DNA from: Prorocentrum cordatum
Taxonomy: Eukaryota; Sar; Dinophyceae; Prorocentrales; Prorocentraceae
Direction: 5' to 3'
Assembly: GCA_963575745.1 (NCBI GenBank)
Contig: CAUYUJ010019907.1
Coordinates: 27,501-91,500 of the forward strand
Length of the DNA stretch: 64,000 bases
Positions 37,560-47,064 of the stretch are shown here, one piece after another. Position 1 is the first letter of the stretch. Each line of letters opens with the position of its first letter. The notes below the pieces were generated by a model that was given only the letters and a program-made list of their open reading frames with translations, was not told where the DNA came from and searched no databases. Position numbers and translations under genes: made by a program.

Positions 37560-39803
37560 CTAATGCCAGACCTTCTCGGGTACGTTGGTCGCCGAGACGC
37601 TGATGCCGAGCTCCTCGCAGCCCAGGGGCGCGTGGTGGAGCATCTCCTCGATGAACCCCGCTGGCAGACGCCCGGAGGGTCCTGGGGCAGGTGCACGGAT
37701 GACGCCGTCAGGCTTCACGAGAAAGCGGATGGTTGCGCCAGTCGGGTCTTCCACCTCGAGGGCCATCGCGCCGTCGAGGTAGTCAGCCACTGCGCTGGCC
37801 GCGGCGGCGTCAGCCGCCCTCCCTCTGAAAATGATCCACCGCGCTCCTTCTGGCCAATGAACCCTCGCCCGACCGATGAAGTATCGCCCGAGGGGCATGG
37901 GCGGCGGAGTGGGCGGCTTGGGGAACTCTGGAACCGGCGGCGCCTCGAAGCGCACGCTCGGTGGCCCAGCCGGCGCAGGGACGGGGTCGCCAGGGCTGGT
38001 GGGCGCCCCTGGAGCAGAGGCCGCTGGGGTGGAGCGCTCTGGCGTGCGACTCCGGGCCGGAGCTGCGGCGGCACGCTCAGGCGTGCGGCTCCGCGGAGCA
38101 GGGCTCCGCCGAACTCGACGTCGCAGACCCGTGAGGAACCCGACTCCCGTGGGGTTGTCGTGGAGCGCCTTGGCGGCATCGCCTCCAAGGTGCTGCAGGC
38201 AGAGTGGGACCCCCGAGGCCATGCCCACCGCCTCGCGGAAGCACGTCACCTGGGAGCACTTGTCGCCGTAGCGCAGGACCATGTAGATCTGCCTGTGATG
38301 CTCGCAAAGGCAGGCTGTCGCGTTCCCCTCGCTAGGAAGTGCGAGGTCCGAAGCCCGGCCATCCTCCACCAACAGCACGGTCGGATCGCCGCGTGCGGCG
38401 TCTCGACATCCCTCGGGCGCCAGCGGGCGCATCTTGCCCTTGATCATGAGCCCCACCTTCACCGCCTCGCAGGGGTTGTCCTCGGCGTCTACCTCGGACT
38501 CGGACTCCTGGTCAAGCAACCTTGCCACAGACCCCTGCACGCCAGGCTCCGCGTCGCCACTCCTGCGACGGCGGCGTCGCCGGCGGCAGATGCACGCCCC
38601 GCAACACGAGAGCCACGAGAGGACGTACAGCAGCAGCTTGTAGACGAGGCCCAACCACCTCCAGAGCCAGACGAAGATCCGGCAGGGCGTGAACTTCGAA
38701 TAGTCGCCGAGGTCCACGATAGCTTCGTTGTCAAGGGCGGCGTACTCCTTGCAGTGCAGCTCGTTCTCGCGCCCCTTGCATCCGGCACAGCTGATGGAAC
38801 GACACAGGTGGAGCCAGCGCGGATCGCGCTGCTCCAGCTCGCGCCTGAAGCCCTTGTCGCTAGCACCCTTCACAGAATCATACTCAACCCACAATCCCTG
38901 GCGATTGATGCTTTCCGGGGACTTCATGTTGAGCTTGAGTCGCGCGACCCGGTAGTCGACCCTGATCATGAGATCGTTCTGGCCGCGCTTGGAGCCCCTG
39001 CCCTCCTTGATGCTCTTGCGGTACCAGTTGGTCGTCGGATCTACACCTACGGCTGGGCCGTGCCACACCACGTCGGTGAGGGGCGGCGCCGCCGGCGGGA
39101 CCAGCTTGTCAAGCTTAGCCTTGCCAGGCGTCTTGCGCCTCGGGCAGGGGCAGCACGCCAGCACCAGGCCGCATGTCCAGGCTGCCCAGCTGCAGGGTGC
39201 GAAGAGCGTCCTCAGGCTGTGGGCCAGAAGTGCGACCACGCCAGTGCCGGAGAGGATCGCCACGAGCCCGGCGATCAGCGACCACGCGGAGCCGAATAGG
39301 TAGAGGCCCACCTGGTCGGCCATGCACAGCACCCAGCCGCCGTCGGAGCCCAGCCAACCTCCTGCCTCGCGGGTCGAGAAGGCTGACCTGAAACTCCCCA
39401 CAGCCCGGAAGGTACCTCCTCCCATCCCCTCGGCAAACCAGTGCGCGCGGTTGCCGATGTCTTTCCAGCTGATGCCGAAAAGACCCCAACCCCTGATCCA
39501 GGACGATGCGTCCCCGTCGGAGGGGTCGGGGGGGGTGTGGGCCGGGCCCTGGGGGGGTGGATCGGCCGGCGGCGCAGAGCGCGCGCGCGGCGGCCCCCCT
39601 CCACTGCTCCCTGCCGGAGCGGCGCGCCCGCTGGCGGTGCGAACCCCGACCGGCAGCGCGTCCACGTGCGCGGGAGAGTCCATGTGCCCGTCGAGCCAGC
39701 ACCCCTTCATGTCCACGCTCGCCTCGTCGTCGTAGTAGACCTCGAGGTCGGGGGCTGCCTGCCCGTGCACGAGCTCGGCGTTGGCCACCCCCACCATCTT
39801 CAT
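37560..39803 (-). CDS. Membrane-protein module (envelope-like position 1) of the DIRS-order element
   Basis: 747 residues from ATG 39803; the frame is open to 40550, but upstream of 39803 it crosses repeat A1 and low-complexity sequence. A hydrophobic start (LVILMKMVGVANAELV) resembles a signal or anchor. A strong membrane segment follows around LYLFGSAWSLIAGLVAILSG, another around CRIFVWLWRWLGLVYKLLLY, then a Cys cluster (SCCGACICRR) before an Arg run. Cys pairs such as CRSISCAGCKG and CLCEHHRQIY suggest metal binding. The C-terminal part has FIGRARVHWPEGARWIIFRG. No known family recognised. It lies first in the polyprotein, in phase with Gag. An envelope-like or organelle-membrane role is only inference from the membrane segments. 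Confidence 0.5.
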   Translation of the reverse strand: MKMVGVANAELVHGQAAPDLEVYYDDEASVDMKGCWLDGHMDSPAHVDALPVGVRTASGRAAPAGSSGGGPPRARSAPPADPPPQGPAHTPPDPSDGDASSWIRGWGLFGISWKDIGNRAHWFAEGMGGGTFRAVGSFRSAFSTREAGGWLGSDGGWVLCMADQVGLYLFGSAWSLIAGLVAILSGTGVVALLAHSLRTLFAPCSWAAWTCGLVLACCPCPRRKTPGKAKLDKLVPPAAPPLTDVVWHGPAVGVDPTTNWYRKSIKEGRGSKRGQNDLMIRVDYRVARLKLNMKSPESINRQGLWVEYDSVKGASDKGFRRELEQRDPRWLHLCRSISCAGCKGRENELHCKEYAALDNEAIVDLGDYSKFTPCRIFVWLWRWLGLVYKLLLYVLSWLSCCGACICRRRRRRRRSGDAEPGVQGSVARLLDQESESEVDAEDNPCEAVKVGLMIKGKMRPLAPEGCRDAARGDPTVLLVEDGRASDLALPSEGNATACLCEHHRQIYMVLRYGDKCSQVTCFREAVGMASGVPLCLQHLGGDAAKALHDNPTGVGFLTGLRRRVRRSPAPRSRTPERAAAAPARSRTPERSTPAASAPGAPTSPGDPVPAPAGPPSVRFEAPPVPEFPKPPTPPPMPLGRYFIGRARVHWPEGARWIIFRGRAADAAAASAVADYLDGAMALEVEDPTGATIRFLVKPDGVIRAPAPGPSGRLPAGFIEEMLHHAPLGCEELGISVSATNVPEKVWH

Positions 39804-40240
39804 GAGGATGACGAGTGGAGCTGCGGCCCACCCCGGGCGCCGGCCGACGAACGGCGGCGCCGGGGTCCCGGGGCAGCTCCTCCAGGCGGGCCCCAGCGCG
39901 CGCGCGCGCTTCGCCGCCCTCGCCTGGGCCTGAGCGGGCGCCGGCGCTGATGTGCGCCCGGCCGCCCGCTCGGCGGCGGCGGGCAGCGCCCATGTCACGG
40001 CTGCCGCCCCTCCGCCCCCGGGTGCTCCGCGGCTAGCGTGAGCCGGCGCCGCTCGGCACCCGGGCTCTCCGCCGCTGCTCAGTTGCGCGCCCTCGGGCAG
40101 CAGCGCTGCCGCCCCCCAGCCGCGCGGCGCCAGGCGCGGCCCCATCCGGCCGCGGGCGCCCCTTTCGGTCCTGGTCCTGGTCCCGAAGGTCTTCCGGCCC
40201 CGGTCCCGGGGCCCGGCCTTTGGCCACCTGAGGCCGACCC

Positions 40241-40402
40241 CCAGCTTGGCCTTGAAAAGGCTCGAGCCGCCAAGCGGCGGCGAAGAGAGAGGGAGAGAGA
40301 AAGGGCAAGCAAAGAGGCAAGGGCAGGAGCAAGGGAACCGCAAGTGGAAGCCCGCGCCAGTTCTGGAAGCGGGGAGATCCATCAGTTTTACCAAACATCC
40401 TA
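40241..40402 (-). repeat. Split direct repeat A1
   Basis: 162 bp match to A2 at 24236-24397, 16,005 bp apart, with two mismatches. Its outer edge at 40402 marks the 5' end of the element on the minus strand. Confidence 0.9.
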
Positions 40403-40682
40403 CAAGCCTGTCTCCAGGGGCGTAGTTGGATATCCCTGTGGGGCGCGATCCCTGTAAGGGGTCTGCCAGCAGGTGGCGCGTATTTCTAGTGATATATCTA
40501 TATATATATATGTATATATATGTATATGAATAAAAAAAACACCCCGGCAAAGCAACCTAACAGCGATGTGTAGGAGCATATCTGGAAGCATTCCCCTTAA
40601 GATTCGGATGAGAATCCAGTTGTAGAATTTTGCTGTTCTCGCAGTCGTAGTCGCATTCGCGATGACAGTCGCAGCGGCAACG

Positions 40683-41147
40683 GCAGTCGCAGTCACAGCC
40701 TCAGCCTCGGCCTGCCTCAGCCTCAGCCTCAGCCTGCCTCAGCCTCAGCCTCAGCCTCAGCTTCAGCCTCAGCCTCAGTCTGCCTTCAGCCTCGGCCTCA
40801 GTCTCAGCCTGCCTCAGCCTCAGCCTGCATCAGCCTCAGCCTCAGCCTCAGCCTGCTCAGCCTCAGCCTGCCTCAGCCTCAGCCTCAGCCTGCCTCAGCC
40901 TCAGCCTCAGCCTGCTTCAGCCTCAGCTTCAGTCTGCCTTCAGCCTCGGCCTCAGCCTCAGCCTGCCTCAGCCTCAGCCTGCATCAGCCTCAGCCTCAGC
41001 CTCAGCCTGCCTCAGCATCAGCCTGCCTCAGCCTCAGCCTCAGCCTGCCTCAGCCTCAGCCTCAGCCTGCTTCAGCCTCAGCCTCAATCTGCCTGCCTCG
41101 GCCTCAGCCTCAGCCTGCCTCAGCCTCAGCCTGCATCAGCCTCAGCC
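40683..41147. repeat. CAGCCT-based minisatellite
   Basis: Higher-order mixture of CAGCCT and CAGCCTGC units with occasional CATCAGCCT and TTCAGCCT variants, in blocks of roughly 160-230 bp that themselves recur. Truncated by the assembly gap. Confidence 0.9.
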
Positions 41148-41247
41148 NNNNNNNNNNNNNNNNNNNNNNNNNNNNNNNNNNNNNNNNNNNNNNNNNNNNN
41201 NNNNNNNNNNNNNNNNNNNNNNNNNNNNNNNNNNNNNNNNNNNNNNN
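41148..41247. other. Assembly gap of 100 N
   Basis: Exactly 100 undetermined bases with different satellites on each side (CAGCCT left, AGT right), so the true length is unknown and the join is not proven. Confidence 1.
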
Positions 41248-41258
41248 AGTAGTAGTAC

Positions 41259-41309
<51 letters not shown>

Positions 41310-41312
41310 GAA

Positions 41313-41354
<42 letters not shown>
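41248..41354. repeat. AGT trinucleotide microsatellite
   Basis: AGT units with a GGGAAT and a GGAGG interruption; begins at the gap edge. Confidence 0.9.
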
Positions 41355-41384
41355 GAGGAGTAGTCGTATCCAAGGCAATAGGGA

Positions 41385-41757
41385 GGCCTCTTGGAGGCCG
41401 TTTTGGGGCCTCTTGGGCTCTCTTTTGAGCATCTGGGGAACGTCCGAAGGCTCTCTGGGTCGCCTCTTGGAGCGTTTTGGGGGCCTGATGAGGCCATCTT
41501 GGGGGCGATCGGTCGCAGATGGGGCGAGCATTTTCCAGTGTCCCCCCCCTGGGGGCGACGATCCTCGTGAGGGGTGTCGAATGTCGGCCCTCCCAGGAGT
41601 AGAAAAAGGACCCTCTGACCACCCGCGGAAGGCCCCCTCCAGGTCCAGGGGGAGGGGGTAGGGAGAGGGGTAAACCCCTCCCCGAAGGGGAAGAAGGGGG
41701 GTTGAGAACAGAGCGGACTCCCTAAACCACTCACGCCCAAAGGACTGGTGGGATTTA
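41385..41757. repeat. Second copy of the composite dispersed repeat
   Basis: 41385-41560 is CTTGG/GGCCTC-rich; 41640-41757 corresponds to 15655-15700 joined to 16258-16345, without the CCG tract found there. Confidence 0.55.
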
Positions 41758-41816
41758 TATTCGAAGTTACGGCTAGGTTAGATTATCGGTAATGGTTGTG
41801 GGTGATCAGCGTTCAA

Positions 41817-42033
41817 ATTTGATATCGACGCGGATCAAATTCACATAAGAGAGCTCAGTTGATTGCAGTGGAACAAGGTGATCAGACTGAGGTTTCTAAA
41901 CACGGAATCATGCGCAGCGGAAAGCATTCCTCAAGCAGAATTGGCAGTCGAGCAAGTCTAAGAGAAAAACAGAGAAACGTGGTCCAAAACGTCGTCCATT
42001 CGAACTATATAAAGAGTCGATACCGTATCCAGA
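41817..42033 (+). repeat. Dispersed repeat shared with the right end of the window
   Basis: Matches 63850-64000 in direct orientation: CGGATCAAATTCACA, AGAGTTGAGTTGAT-like, GATCAGACTNAGGTTTCTA, GCAGCGGAAAGCATT and ATATAAAGAGT blocks occur in the same order. The right copy lacks about 55 bp near 41950-41990 and continues beyond the window. Confidence 0.7.
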
Positions 42034-42066
42034 GTATAGAGAACGGCATGCAAAAAAATCCAAAAG

Positions 42067-42262
42067 CAGTGGCCCGCGGTGTCCCGCCAGTGTCCCACCT
42101 CTGGCTAAGGCGCGGCCAGACAAATGATTCCTTTCCAGGGGCTGGTGGCCCACGGTGTCCCGCCGGTGTCCCGCCTCTGGCTGAGGCGCGGCCAGACCAA
42201 ATGATGCTTCTCCAGGGGCCGGTGGCCCGCGGTGTCCCACTGGTGTCGTGCCGGTGTCCCGT
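42067..42262. repeat. Tandem repeat of about 78 bp, 2.5 copies
   Basis: Units contain GTGGCCCGCGGTGTCCC, CCTCTGGCT and GCGGCCAGAC...AAATGAT. The last partial unit runs into the GAT microsatellite, which keeps GGTGTCCCGATG motifs as if derived from the unit end. Confidence 0.8.
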
Positions 42263-42271
42263 CGGCGCCCC

Positions 42272-42318
<47 letters not shown>

Positions 42319-43045
42319 CGATGCTGATGATGATGATGATGATGTCGATGACGCTGATGTTGAGGATGCTGATTCTGATTATGATGATGATGGTGGTGAA
42401 GATGCTAGTGTCCCGATGATGATGATGACGATGACGATGATGATGATGTTGACGATGTTGATGATGATGATGATGGTGATGATGATGGCCCTGGTGGTGA
42501 TGATGTGCCCCGATGATGAGGATGAGGATGAAGATGAGGATGATGATGATGATGATGCTAATGTTGATGATGATGGTGTCCCGACGATGATGATGATGAT
42601 GATGATGATGATGGTCCTGATGATGTCGCTATTGATGGGATGATGAGATGATGATTACGATGATGTTGATGATGATGATGGTGGTGTCTCGATGATGACG
42701 ATGAGGATGAGGATGAGTTGGTCATGATGATTTTGATGATGGTGGCCCGATGATGATGCTGATGTTGATGAAGATGATGATGATGGTGGCCCGATGATGA
42801 TGCTGATGATGCTGATGGTGTCCCGATGGTGATGCTGATGTTGATGATGATGATGATGGTGACGATGACGGTGTCACGATGATGATGATGGTGATGATGA
42901 CGATGATGTTGATGATGATGGTGATGGGGTGATGATGCGGGTGTTGCCCCGATGTTGATGACGATGATGATGATGATGATGATGATGATGTTGATGACGT
43001 TAATGACGATGATATTGATGATGATGATGATGATGATGATGGCGA
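42272..43045. repeat. GAT/ATG trinucleotide microsatellite
   Basis: About 770 bp of GAT with GAC, GGT and GTCCCG interruptions. Long poly-Asp and poly-Met readings are compositional. From about 43046 it grades into GAGATCGATT-type tandem sequence to about 43220. Confidence 0.9.
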
Positions 43046-43339
43046 CGTTGTTTGTGAGATCGATTGCGATATCGTTGGTGAGACCGAATGTGAGACCGAT
43101 AGTGAGATCGATTGCGAGATCGATAGTCAGATCGATTGTGAGATCGATTTAATGAAGATCGAGTGAGATCGATCGAGTGAGATCGAGCGAGAGAGACCGA
43201 AAGCGAGATCGATTGCGACAACGACAGTGGGAGATGTTGGTTCCTCACCCTTCCCCCCTCCCCCCCCGAACGTCGGTATCACCCGAAGGGTGGTCGTATA
43301 GGTATATTTCGGTGTTCGCGTATGTGTGTGATGCGTTGT

Positions 43340-43340
43340 G

Positions 43341-43381
<41 letters not shown>

Positions 43382-43382
43382 T
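43340..43382. repeat. TA then GA dinucleotide runs
   Basis: Short TATATA and GAGAGA runs at the start of an AT-rich island; degenerate relatives of the 62.6-kb palindrome unit lie just downstream (43390-43500). Confidence 0.8.
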
Positions 43383-44889
43383 ATAGTAGAAACTGGATTT
43401 TAGATTTAGAACAATTTAGATTGGATTTAAATGAAAATCGTGGAATGCGTGCTGATTCATATGATACAAAACGATTTAAATTTGGATGTAAATGAATCGC
43501 TAGATTTGCATAAGATACACGTATCGAATCTAATTCGAGTGTTTATAAGGATCAGACAAGAGAAACAAAAAACGAAAGAAAAGAGAGTTCGATATGTTTA
43601 TTCGAGAAAAACAAGAAATAAAGTTGCGAGCATAAAAAAGATAATAAAATTGAAAGAAACAGAAACAAAAACAACATATATATATATATACACACCAGTG
43701 TATATTTATATTCAAGTTGAAGCAGGTGTTCATTCTCTGTAATCGAAATCATTGGTATATATCAAGGAGATCGTTTCACACGCCTCGTGGTTGCGCAAGT
43801 TTTGATGCATCATTGTGTTTGGGTGAAAAGCCAGAAGATTATGTACAAGATTCTATAATATGTTTTTCGTTTCAAGCGCAATTTGTTTCAAGAGTGTCAG
43901 TTCAGATTTCATGTAGAATTCAACTCAAAAAAAAAACGGGTCTGAAGCGTTGTTGATTCGAATTATACGCAGAGCCGACACGTTACCAAGATAAAGACAG
44001 ATAACAGTGTCAGAAAATAAGTGTGCCGGATGATCTTAAAGCGCCAATGTCCGAATCTCAGAATAGAACAGACAAGTTGAGCAAGAGCAAAGGTGCAAGA
44101 AGACGAGCAAGAGTTTAAAACACGAACAGAAACGCTGTCTGGACCGGTGGCAGAGTCATTTTTTCAATGATTTAAAATAAACTTGCCATGCCCAACCCGA
44201 ACGCAGAAGAAAGAAGTCTGCTCAACTGGGGCTCGCTGCAGCGCCGCAGAAAACTGTATCAGCGTCGGGACATGCCAGCGATTTTTAAGCGAGCTGACCG
44301 CTTCTGTGGAGTAAGGCGCCGCGAAAATTTCGAGTTTCCGGATTAGGGCAATAAAATCCGAGTTAAGTTGGTCCAAAAACTCCGGATTAAGGCAAGGTGA
44401 AAAATTCGAGTCAAGTTGGTTCGAAAATTCCGGATAAAGACAATTTAAAGAATTTGAATTAAGGCGCAGGAATGTGCGAAGAGAACGGCGCGGAATTGCA
44501 ACGGCAGATCGCGCATCACGACCGCGGTGACGCAACCTATTTTATGTGGAAAAAAATAATAAATTTTGGCATAGTAGAACCCGGGAATTGTACACAAGCA
44601 GCTAGACTGGCGAGGTAAATATGCAAAGTGCGAAGTCTCAGAAACGGAGGTTCTGAACGGGATCACGGAATTCGCCTTCTAAATCCCCAGCGTGCTGAAT
44701 GACACCGACGTTATCACCGATTGAAAGAGTGCGGGTCTTAAAATCCGCATTGACGGTCTCATTTTTTGCATTGTGAAGGGACTTGATCAAGTCCAATGTT
44801 TTTCTCAAAAACCAATCCCTTTGTGAATTAATTTTCCTGTTCGTTGTGTTAAGTTTTCATCGTTCGATTCTTTCTTAAACGATTTGTCT
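43383..44889. other. AT-rich island without a supported gene
   Basis: Base composition changes sharply from the GC-rich left side. 44320-44460 has degenerate recurrences of AAAATTCGAGT and TTGGTCC/TTGGTTC words. An 80-100-residue frame at 43431-43742 is Lys/Ile-rich and matches nothing recognised. No promoter or RNA gene identified. Confidence 0.3.
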
Positions 44890-45531
44890 TTTGCCAGCTC
44901 TTGAAATGTCAAAGCAGCCTCTGGGTGCCCGAATTCCACATATCACGCCTTTGTCAATCTACGATTGTTTCGAGGCCCCGAATAGAAATGTCTAATTTCG
45001 AAGGTAGACACAAAAGGAATTCTTTGGGCGAAACGTGCGATGTTATGAATGCGTTGTTTCATGTCGTGTGTTCCGAATCCGATAAACGCAACGCGACGGT
45101 GCGCAATGTGAAGGGCATTCAAATTTAATAAATGCCGTTTTGAGTTGTGACTGGTTGCTGTGGACGGAATTCCCCGTTTTCCCACTGCCGACAAACGAAC
45201 TTTGACGCCGTGCATGTCGTTTTGAGTAGGATCGATTGATTTTCAAATGGAAAGTTTGCCATTTTTCATCATGTTTATTTCGGCTTGTTTCAAATCTCGT
45301 TTTGTTGCCTCATTTTGATGTTTTTTTTTTCATGAGCATATTATTCATAACGAACGTCAATTTGTCAGAATCGAACATTTGGGTTGGCAACGCTGCCGTT
45401 TCGACCGGGGAAGCAAGGGCACCTCGAGTCGGCTCCACCGAGGAGACGCCCGCTTCGACGCCTGGGAAGGGAGGTGCCGCACCGAATCCTGGTAAAATCT
45501 CGTCTTTTTGCATAAACTTATCATTGTCCAT
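44890..45531 (-). pseudogene. Inverted, broken LINE ORF1 relic
   Basis: Minus-strand reading from 45531 gives an acidic/Pro-rich start and DSDKLTFVMNNMLMKKK, matching the EKLDFIIQNMATK segment of the plus-strand ORF1 at 46.3 kb. After a frame change, 45130-44900 reads RRVAFIGFGTHDMKQRI, then FEIRHFYSGPRNNRR, then, past a TGA, YVEFGHPEAAL. These parallel LAFIGFQTESLEDRV, YIGHFYKGFRNAR and SYVEFGSEQDA of the intact copy. The TGA sits at a Ser codon position. It belongs to a related but diverged LINE family in opposite orientation; no ORF2 follows on the minus strand. Confidence 0.65.
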
Positions 45532-45534
45532 TTT

Positions 45535-46198
45535 TTTCTTTTTTCTAAAGGAGATTTCTGATCAGGCGACTTTTACAAAGCGTCTTTCACTTCCTTGATA
45601 ACAGTTTGACGTTGACGAACATGGACAATGGACTTGCCAACGCCCTTTCCATCAACCCACTCTTGCGACAAATCAGTGGGCTCACCAGGAAGAGCCGCTG
45701 CAGAAGCCGTGGACATCGTGATCAGGGGCACGGTGATATACGTGCAGTTTAGTCCAACAGGAGCTCACACAAATCACAAGCGCAATTCACGGGAAAGCGC
45801 AAGTGAGCCCAATGCTAGAGCAACCGGAATTGGTTTTGAGCCAATGGTTCGCACGGTACTCTTTCAAGAATTCGTTTGAATTACGTGTTTCAATTTATAA
45901 ATTTCAAGTTTGTTTCTGTAGAGTCTGGAAACTGCATTTTAACGATTTACAAAAAAAATTCTAATACAGTGCTTTTTTTCGCGTACCATTTGTGCGTGTT
46001 GTTTGCAATGATTGCCGTCGACACAGTACTTGTTATTTACGAAAATTAAACTTGGAATTCAGAAAGCGTTTATCATTGCGACCCGATCGTGTCATAGGGG
46101 ACACGTGTGTGTTCCCGTTTGTTATAATTTCTCCAGAGTTATTATTCAAATTCTAAGTGTTAATATTCAATTGGTTGGGTTGCCTGTGAAATATTATT
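45535..46198 (+). other. Probable LINE 5' leader, no gene called
   Basis: AT-rich stretch between the inverted ORF1 relic and ORF1. An 83-residue frame (45628-45879) is unrecognised. The LINE 5' boundary cannot be placed. Confidence 0.25.
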
Positions 46199-47049
46199 AT
46201 GCCGGGTCAGGGCGCGGGTTCTGTCCCCCCTGCAGGTCCTGCGACCGGCGCTTTTTTGGAGCAAGTCGATCCTGTCAAATTCGTTCATGGGCCGACGCCT
46301 CCTGGACGTTCCACGTCGGAGGGCGAGAAGTTGGACTTCATTATTCAGAACATGGCCACGAAGTCTGCTTTGGCCAATACGCAGATCTCCATGATGAAAT
46401 CGACGAAAGCTTGATTCAGCAGTCTGAGACGAAGCTTAGAAAGCATACTCAGAAGCTGATCGATCCGATGAAAGCGGACATTAAGACCATTCAGTCCCAG
46501 ATGGCCTCGTTGTCTTCCGGTTCGGGGGGCGTGCCGGGCAGGAGCTCGAAGCGGCAGATTGCGCTTATGAGTTCGATGGACGTTGCCAATTTGCAGCTCG
46601 CTTTTATCGGCTTTCAGACGGAGTCCCTCGAGGATCGTGTCCGGGATATTCAGTGCATCGTCAACCAGATCGGGGGCACGAAGCCCGTTTATATAGGTCA
46701 TTTTTATAAAGGTTTTAGAAACGCACGTGTCCTCTATTCTGCTTCTTATGTGGAGTTCGGGTCTGAGCAGGATGCTCGATCTTTCTTGTTTTCCGCTGGA
46801 CGCACAGGCAAGGCGTTTCCAGCGTCCGGCGTTGATGTCGTTTCGAAGCCAGCGAAAACCAGAGCGAACGTCATGCGCGATGGCGCCTTGAAAACTGCTT
46901 CGAATAAGTTGAAGGTAGCGGCGCCCACCAAAAACGTAAAGATCGACCATAAGGAGCGTGTTGTGCTTGTAGACGGCACTGTTGCTTTCGAGCAGGACGA
47001 AGACTTAGCCGGCCAATTTGTAGCGCCCTATCTTCGTCTCACCATCTAG
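46199..47049 (+). pseudogene. LINE ORF1 protein, one frame break near 46405
   Basis: ATG 46199 opens a 71-codon frame (Pro/Gly-rich, then GEKLDFIIQNMATK and NTQISMMKSTK) that stops at TGA 46412-46414. Coding continues in the minus-one frame from about 46405 (LIQQSETKLRKHTQKLIDPM, coiled-coil-like) to the stop at 47049. The second part includes LAFIGFQTESLEDRV, a strand-rich YIGHFYKGFRNAR and SYVEFGSEQDARSFL, an RRM-like arrangement comparable to L1 ORF1p, then a basic tail. The protein would coat LINE RNA. Upstream coding-like sequence in the second frame back to 46012 is fortuitous. The break could be a one-base insertion or a minus-one programmed shift. Confidence 0.6.
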
Positions 47050-47064
47050 AGCGCACGGGGTCGC

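Larger units (their letters stand above)
23949..40402 (-). mobile_element. Giant DIRS/PAT/Ngaro-order (tyrosine recombinase) retroelement, 16.45 kb
   Basis: Read on the minus strand the ends are A1 (40402-40241), coding region, B1 (24600-24398), A2 (24397-24236), an 84-bp spacer and B2 (24151-23949). This A1-B1-A2-B2 order is the split direct repeat layout of PAT/Ngaro-type elements. The coding region gives, in order, a membrane-protein module, Gag-like protein, methyltransferase-like domain, charged protein, RT, RNase H, methyltransferase-like domain, then tyrosine recombinase with membrane segments. No DDE integrase or aspartic protease motif was seen, as expected for the order. A1/A2 differ at about 2 of 162 positions and B1/B2 at about 4 of 203, so insertion looks recent, although the frames carry stops. 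Confidence 0.8.

Noticed and set aside
42248-43045. Poly-Asp acidic protein
   Set aside because: Pure translation of the GAT microsatellite; the other frames give poly-Met and are equally open.
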